From the NCBI RefSeq assembly GCF_014204835.1, contig NZ_JACHMD010000001.1, forward strand, positions 2,852,001 through 2,916,000: a DNA stretch of 64,000 nucleotides, in the 5' to 3' direction. This DNA is from Microbacterium marinum (GTDB taxonomy: Bacteria; Actinomycetota; Actinomycetes; Actinomycetales; Microbacteriaceae). The notes under the pieces are model-generated. The model searched no databases. It had not been told where the DNA came from and worked only from the letters and a program-made list of their open reading frames with translations. Below, one piece after another: positions 60,495 through 64,000 of the stretch (the stretch's first letter is position 1; every line of letters starts with the position of its first letter). The position numbers were made by a program, and so were the translations under genes.

Positions 60495-61528
60495 CCGGGG
60501 CGTTGGGTCTGGCCTTTGTCACCGGAATGCTCGCGACTGTGAATCCGTGCGGATTCGCGATGCTTCCGACCTATCTGGCGTACTTCATCAGCTCCGGCAC
60601 CAGCGACCCTGGCGGTCCTGATACTGGTAAAGGTGCCGGGCCCAAGCGGCCCCTGCTGGCGGGGCTTTGGGCAGGCGTTGCGCTGAGCGGCGGATTTGCC
60701 CTGGTATTTGTGACCGCCGGTCTGCTCATGGCGGTCGGACTACGGTCCATTGCCTTCGCCCTGCCATGGGCCGCAGCACTCATGGGCGCCGTGATCGTCA
60801 TTGCCGGTCTCGGCATGCTGTTGGGTTGGCAGCTGCCCGGGACGCGCGTGAATTTGAACCGATTCCTCAGGGCAGCCGGGACCGGCTCGGGACTCAAAGG
60901 GGTCTTCAGCTACGGTGTGGCTTACGCGGTAGCTGCGCTTTCGTGCAGTCTGGCCCTGTTGCTCGCTGTCGTGGCGCAAGCTGTGTCCACGGGGAGTCTG
61001 CTCGGGCTGCTGGCCGTGTTCGCCGCCTACGCCGCGGGTTCATCGGTCGTGCTGATTCTTCTCTCCTTGGGCGCTGCGGTGGCGCGCGACGCAGTGGCCC
61101 GCCATGTGCGCCGGCTGCTGCCCTACATCAACCGCCTCGGCGGGGTGGCATTGATCCTGGCCGGAATCTACCTGCTGCTCTACTGGGTTCCGGCTCTCAG
61201 CGGAGGGCGGGCCGGCGGGCTCCTAAGCCCGGCCGTCACCGCGGCCAGCGCAGGATTGTCCGGGTTCATCACGGACACGTGGCCGGTCATCACAATCGCG
61301 GCCGTGCTCGCCATCCTCGCCGTGGCCGTTGTGTCCCTGCGCCGCCGCAGCACCACAAGAACCCGAAGCGCCGACACCAATACGAGTCTCAACCCCGAAC
61401 TTAACGGCCGCTTCGACGGCGGGTCGGCAGCCGGTCACATTATCGCCGATGCCGGTACGGATGCGTGCTGTGCCCCTGCAATCACTGATCCGGTCATCGA
61501 CCGCAGCCAACAGCAAGGAACCCCATGA
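60491..61528 (+). CDS. CcdA-like membrane protein of the mercury operon
   Basis: This 345-residue protein has the CcdA motif VNPCGFAMLPTYLAYF near residue 17 and CSLALLLAVV near 157, six to eight helices, and a 60-residue cytoplasmic tail with ACCAP near the end. CcdA proteins move electrons or thiols across the membrane. The Cys pair in the tail could pass Hg(II) to MerA. It starts at a GTG overlapping the previous gene and overlaps the thioredoxin-like gene by four bases. Confidence 0.85.
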   Translation: MTGALGLAFVTGMLATVNPCGFAMLPTYLAYFISSGTSDPGGPDTGKGAGPKRPLLAGLWAGVALSGGFALVFVTAGLLMAVGLRSIAFALPWAAALMGAVIVIAGLGMLLGWQLPGTRVNLNRFLRAAGTGSGLKGVFSYGVAYAVAALSCSLALLLAVVAQAVSTGSLLGLLAVFAAYAAGSSVVLILLSLGAAVARDAVARHVRRLLPYINRLGGVALILAGIYLLLYWVPALSGGRAGGLLSPAVTAASAGLSGFITDTWPVITIAAVLAILAVAVVSLRRRSTTRTRSADTNTSLNPELNGRFDGGSAAGHIIADAGTDACCAPAITDPVIDRSQQQGTP

Positions 61529-62073
61529 CAGTCACCAGGAATCGCCGGACCATCCTCAGCATCACGGCGCTGATGGCGGTCGCGATTCTCGTGGTGGTCC
61601 TCGCCCTCACGGCGCTGAACCGGGGGGCCGGAGCTGGCACGACTACAGGCGGAGCCAGTGGAAACGGTGTGGAGAGGATTGAGACGACCTCCACGGAGGG
61701 CGAACCCGTCGCCGTGCCCGGGGAACGACCCACAGTCCTGTACTTCATGGCGAGCTGGTGCTTCACCTGTGTCCCTCAAGCAGAAAGCATGAAGGAGCTG
61801 GAAGCCGAGTACGCCGACCGGGCACAGTTCGTGGCCGTCGACGTGACACCTGAGAACACGAAAGCCGAGGTCGACGCTTTCCGTGAACTGGCAGGATTCC
61901 CCGAGCACCCCTATGTCGTCGATCAGACCGGCCAGCTGTCCAAGAAGTACGAGATTATTTCGCTGGACTCGACCGTGGTCATCGCCCCGGACAGTGAAGT
62001 CCTTGCCCGTGCTGATGCGCAACCGATGAGGACCGAGGCCCTGCAGACGTTCCTCGAGGAGACTCTGCCCTGA
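61525..62073 (+). CDS. Membrane-anchored thioredoxin-like protein
   Basis: This 182-residue protein has an N-terminal anchor (residues 10-31), a Gly/Thr linker and a TlpA/ResA-type fold with ASWCFTCVPQA near residue 77. The cis-Pro region is FPEHPYVVD. It faces outside the cell and probably exchanges electrons with the CcdA-like partner, with which it is co-translated. A role in handling mercury thiolates is inferred from the operon. Confidence 0.85.
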   Translation: MTVTRNRRTILSITALMAVAILVVVLALTALNRGAGAGTTTGGASGNGVERIETTSTEGEPVAVPGERPTVLYFMASWCFTCVPQAESMKELEAEYADRAQFVAVDVTPENTKAEVDAFRELAGFPEHPYVVDQTGQLSKKYEIISLDSTVVIAPDSEVLARADAQPMRTEALQTFLEETLP

Positions 62074-62173
62074 CCGCAGGACCACCACCAGGGAACCCTC
62101 CGGTGAGAGGCAATGCAGTTCCAAGGGGGTGAGTCAACCACGGCCCGCTGCCCGTCGTCCGTTCAGAGAACCC

Positions 62174-62205
62174 TTGACCTTCCCCCGTAGGGGAAGGTGC
62201 AGACT
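62174..62205 (+). promoter_or_regulatory. MerR-family promoter of merA
   Basis: TTGACC (62174) and CAGACT (62200-62205) have a long 20-bp spacer. The dyad ACCTTCCCC/GGGGAAGGT (62177-62198) fills it. This is the hallmark of promoters twisted open by MerR-type activators. Confidence 0.75.
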
Positions 62206-62289
62206 GAAGATCAACCACTGGAAAACCAGCCATCAGCTTCTGCCGTCACGCAATGAACCGGTGCCCGATGGCAGTGTAGGGAGATTCGC

Positions 62290-63726
62290 ATGAGCGAGGC
62301 AGTACCGCATTTCGATCTGGCGATCATCGGTTCCGGTGGTGGCGCGTTCGCTGCCGCGATCAGGGCAACGAACCTCGACAAACGGGTCGTCATGATCGAA
62401 CGCGGGGCCGTGGGCGGGACCTGCGTGAACACCGGATGCATCCCCTCCAAGGCTCTGCTCGCCGCAGCCGAGGCACGCCACACCGCCCAGGACGCCGGCA
62501 GGTTCCCCGGCCTCACCGCCACCGCGGGACCCGTGGACATGGAAGCACTCATCGCGGGAAAGCGCGCCTTGGTGGAGAACGTGCGCTCCGATAAGTACGT
62601 GGACCTCGTCGCGGACTACGGGTGGGAGCTGCGCCACGGCAATGCTGTATTCACCGGCACCGCCGCGGACCCTGCGCTGGAGGTCACCGCGCAGGACGGG
62701 ACCAGGGAGACGATCACGGCCGCCCACTATCTGGTCGCGACCGGCTCCACCCCGTGGGCCGCACCGATCAATGGTCTGGACACGGTCGATTACCTGACAT
62801 CGACCACGGCCATGGAACTCGACGAGGTACCCGAGTCCTTGCTGGTCATCGGCGGCGGGTACGTCGCCCTGGAACAGGCCCAACTCTTCGCCCGCCTCGG
62901 CTCGAAGGTCACCATGCTGGTGCGCTCTCGCCTGGCATCGGGTGAGGAACCCGAAGCATCCAGGGCATTGATGAGCGTCTTCGCCGACGAGGGCATCCGG
63001 GTCATCCGCCGCTCCACCGTCTCCTCCATCACCCAGGACACGGACGGCGGCATTGCCGCCCAGGCCGACATCGCCGGCGGGCGCGAAACCCTCCGGGCCT
63101 CCAAGGTCCTCATCGCCACGGGTCGGCGCCCGGTCACCGACGGGCTAAACCTGGCCGGGGTGAGCGTGAAGACCGGGGACAAGGGGGAAGTCGTCGTCGA
63201 GGACACCCTGGTGAGCTCTAACCCACGCGTTTGGGCTGCGGGGGACGTGACCGGGCACCCCGAATACGTGTACGTCGCCGCATCCCACGGCACCCTGATG
63301 GTCGACAACGCCTTCAGCGACGCCGGCCGCGCCGTGGACTACAGCCACCTGCCCCGCGTCACGTTCACCAGCCCTAACCTCGCGGTTGTCGGCATGACCG
63401 ACAAGCAGGCAAGAGACGCCGGGATCAGGTGCGAATGCCGGGTTGTACCGCTGGAACATGTACCCCGCGCCCTGGTGAACCGGGACACCCGCGGATTCAT
63501 CAAGATGGTCGCGGACGCCGACACCGGCAGGATCGTCGGTATCACTGCTGTCGCGAAGGAAGCCGGTGACCTCGCTGCAACGGGCGTGTACATCCTGCAG
63601 GCCGGGATGACCGTCGATCAGGTCGCGAACCTGTGGAGCCCGTACCTGACCATGGCCGAGGGCATCAAGATCGTCGCCCAGTCCTTCAGGACGGATGTCT
63701 CTAAACTCTCCTGCTGCGCCGCCTGA
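62290..63726 (+). CDS. merA: Mercuric reductase
   Basis: This 478-residue flavoprotein has the FAD motif IGSGGGAFAAAI near residue 12 and the redox pair GGTCVNTGCIPSK near 43. The NADPH motif is GGGYVALEQAQ near 192, and the C-terminal KLSCCAA carries the extra Cys pair that receives Hg(II). The N-terminal HMA domain found in many MerA proteins is absent, so delivery must come from elsewhere, perhaps from the Cys-Cys tails of the upstream membrane proteins. The ribosome site is GGGAG before the ATG. Confidence 0.95.
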   Translation: MSEAVPHFDLAIIGSGGGAFAAAIRATNLDKRVVMIERGAVGGTCVNTGCIPSKALLAAAEARHTAQDAGRFPGLTATAGPVDMEALIAGKRALVENVRSDKYVDLVADYGWELRHGNAVFTGTAADPALEVTAQDGTRETITAAHYLVATGSTPWAAPINGLDTVDYLTSTTAMELDEVPESLLVIGGGYVALEQAQLFARLGSKVTMLVRSRLASGEEPEASRALMSVFADEGIRVIRRSTVSSITQDTDGGIAAQADIAGGRETLRASKVLIATGRRPVTDGLNLAGVSVKTGDKGEVVVEDTLVSSNPRVWAAGDVTGHPEYVYVAASHGTLMVDNAFSDAGRAVDYSHLPRVTFTSPNLAVVGMTDKQARDAGIRCECRVVPLEHVPRALVNRDTRGFIKMVADADTGRIVGITAVAKEAGDLAATGVYILQAGMTVDQVANLWSPYLTMAEGIKIVAQSFRTDVSKLSCCAA

Positions 63727-63785
63727 ACACCTGAACCACCCATCAAGAAGCACTGACACACCATGCATTGAAAGGAAAGACTGCG

Positions 63786-64000
63786 ATGAACAGCATCAGC
63801 GAGGTCACTGACCGGCTCGCGTCCAACGAGACGGGGATGGAGCCCTGGCTGTGGATGCCCCTACTGAAACTCCTCGCCCTGGGCGACCCGGTCGACGTGA
63901 GCGACCTCGCCGCGGCGACCGGCCGTGCCGGGGAGGAAGTCCGCACTGCCCTCAAGGCGATGGGCGACACGGAGTACGACGGGTCCGGGCGGATCATCGG
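63786..64000 (+). CDS. merB: Organomercurial lyase MerB (partial, C-terminus outside window)
   Basis: The first 71 residues are visible and match the helical N-terminal domain of MerB (PWLWMPLLKLLALGDPVDVSDLAAATGR, then TEYDGSGRIIG). The catalytic Cys-Asp-Cys region lies outside the window. It starts 59 bp after merA with an AAGGAAAG site and would release Hg(II) from organomercury for reduction by MerA. Confidence 0.85.
   Translation, partial: MNSISEVTDRLASNETGMEPWLWMPLLKLLALGDPVDVSDLAAATGRAGEEVRTALKAMGDTEYDGSGRII

Noticed and set aside
1..64000. tRNA genes as island attachment sites
   Set aside because: I scanned the island borders near 33.4, 45.5 and 60.3 kb and saw no cloverleaf-like sequence or GTTCGANTC-type T-loop in a fitting context.

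Overview
The window looks like the chromosome of a high-GC Gram-positive actinobacterium, most likely a Microbacterium-like member of the Microbacteriaceae. The reasons are the DUF222/HNH gene, coenzyme F420 genes (cofGH, cofC, fgd), a DtxR-type iron box, Cmx-type chloramphenicol efflux and CmtR/CsoR metal sensors. No rRNA, tRNA or CRISPR array was seen.

Region 1 (1-33.4 kb) reads as ordinary core chromosome. In order it holds sbcC/sbcD, a DHA2 drug exporter, a GNAT protein, a winged-helix regulator with a Cys-rich leader peptide, a DNA glycosylase, a siderophore ABC operon divergent from a siderophore-interacting protein across a DtxR-like box, rtcB behind a small ORF and a strong terminator, an aldo/keto reductase and a DUF222/HNH gene. 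Next is an F420 operon (cofGH, a flavin monooxygenase, fgd, cofC) and then a long leftward cluster for reductive pyrimidine breakdown: ureidopropionase-type hydrolase, dihydropyrimidinase, F420-type LLM oxidoreductase, an NMT1-type ABC transporter, class III aminotransferase and methylmalonate-semialdehyde dehydrogenase. A divergent MocR regulator faces that cluster.

Region 2 (33.4-49.3 kb) is an accessory island and the most interesting part. Seven copies of an approximately 96-bp element, each carrying the palindrome AAACGATCGTTT and (in the five intact copies) inverted ends, separate small, mostly leftward genes of unknown function. The element usually lies just 3' of a leftward gene. At the right end, transcribed the other way, is a three-gene overlapping operon: a tyrosine recombinase with all catalytic residues, a small Cro-type HTH protein, and a 613-residue protein with seven zinc ribbons and a degenerate recombinase domain. 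The layout resembles an integron, but the repeat and the recombinase partners do not match the classical kind. A cadmium operon (cmtR-cadA-lspA-cadD) and copper genes with an IS3-disrupted csoR sit inside the array.

Region 3 (49.3-60.3 kb) is a mosaic of resistance and mobile genes: an MFS exporter plus an ABC-F ribosome-protection protein, a divergent Cmx exporter with an attenuator-like leader, an IS481 transposase, a secreted matrixin-like protease, a zeta toxin module, a resolvase fragment and an IS5-family transposase. Two 20-bp inverted IS ends with CTAG flanks at 45.56 and 60.28 kb bracket this block together with the recombinase operon.

Region 4 (60.3-64 kb) is a mercury resistance operon: a small membrane protein and a CcdA-like protein with Cys-Cys tails, a thioredoxin-like protein, merA and the start of merB.
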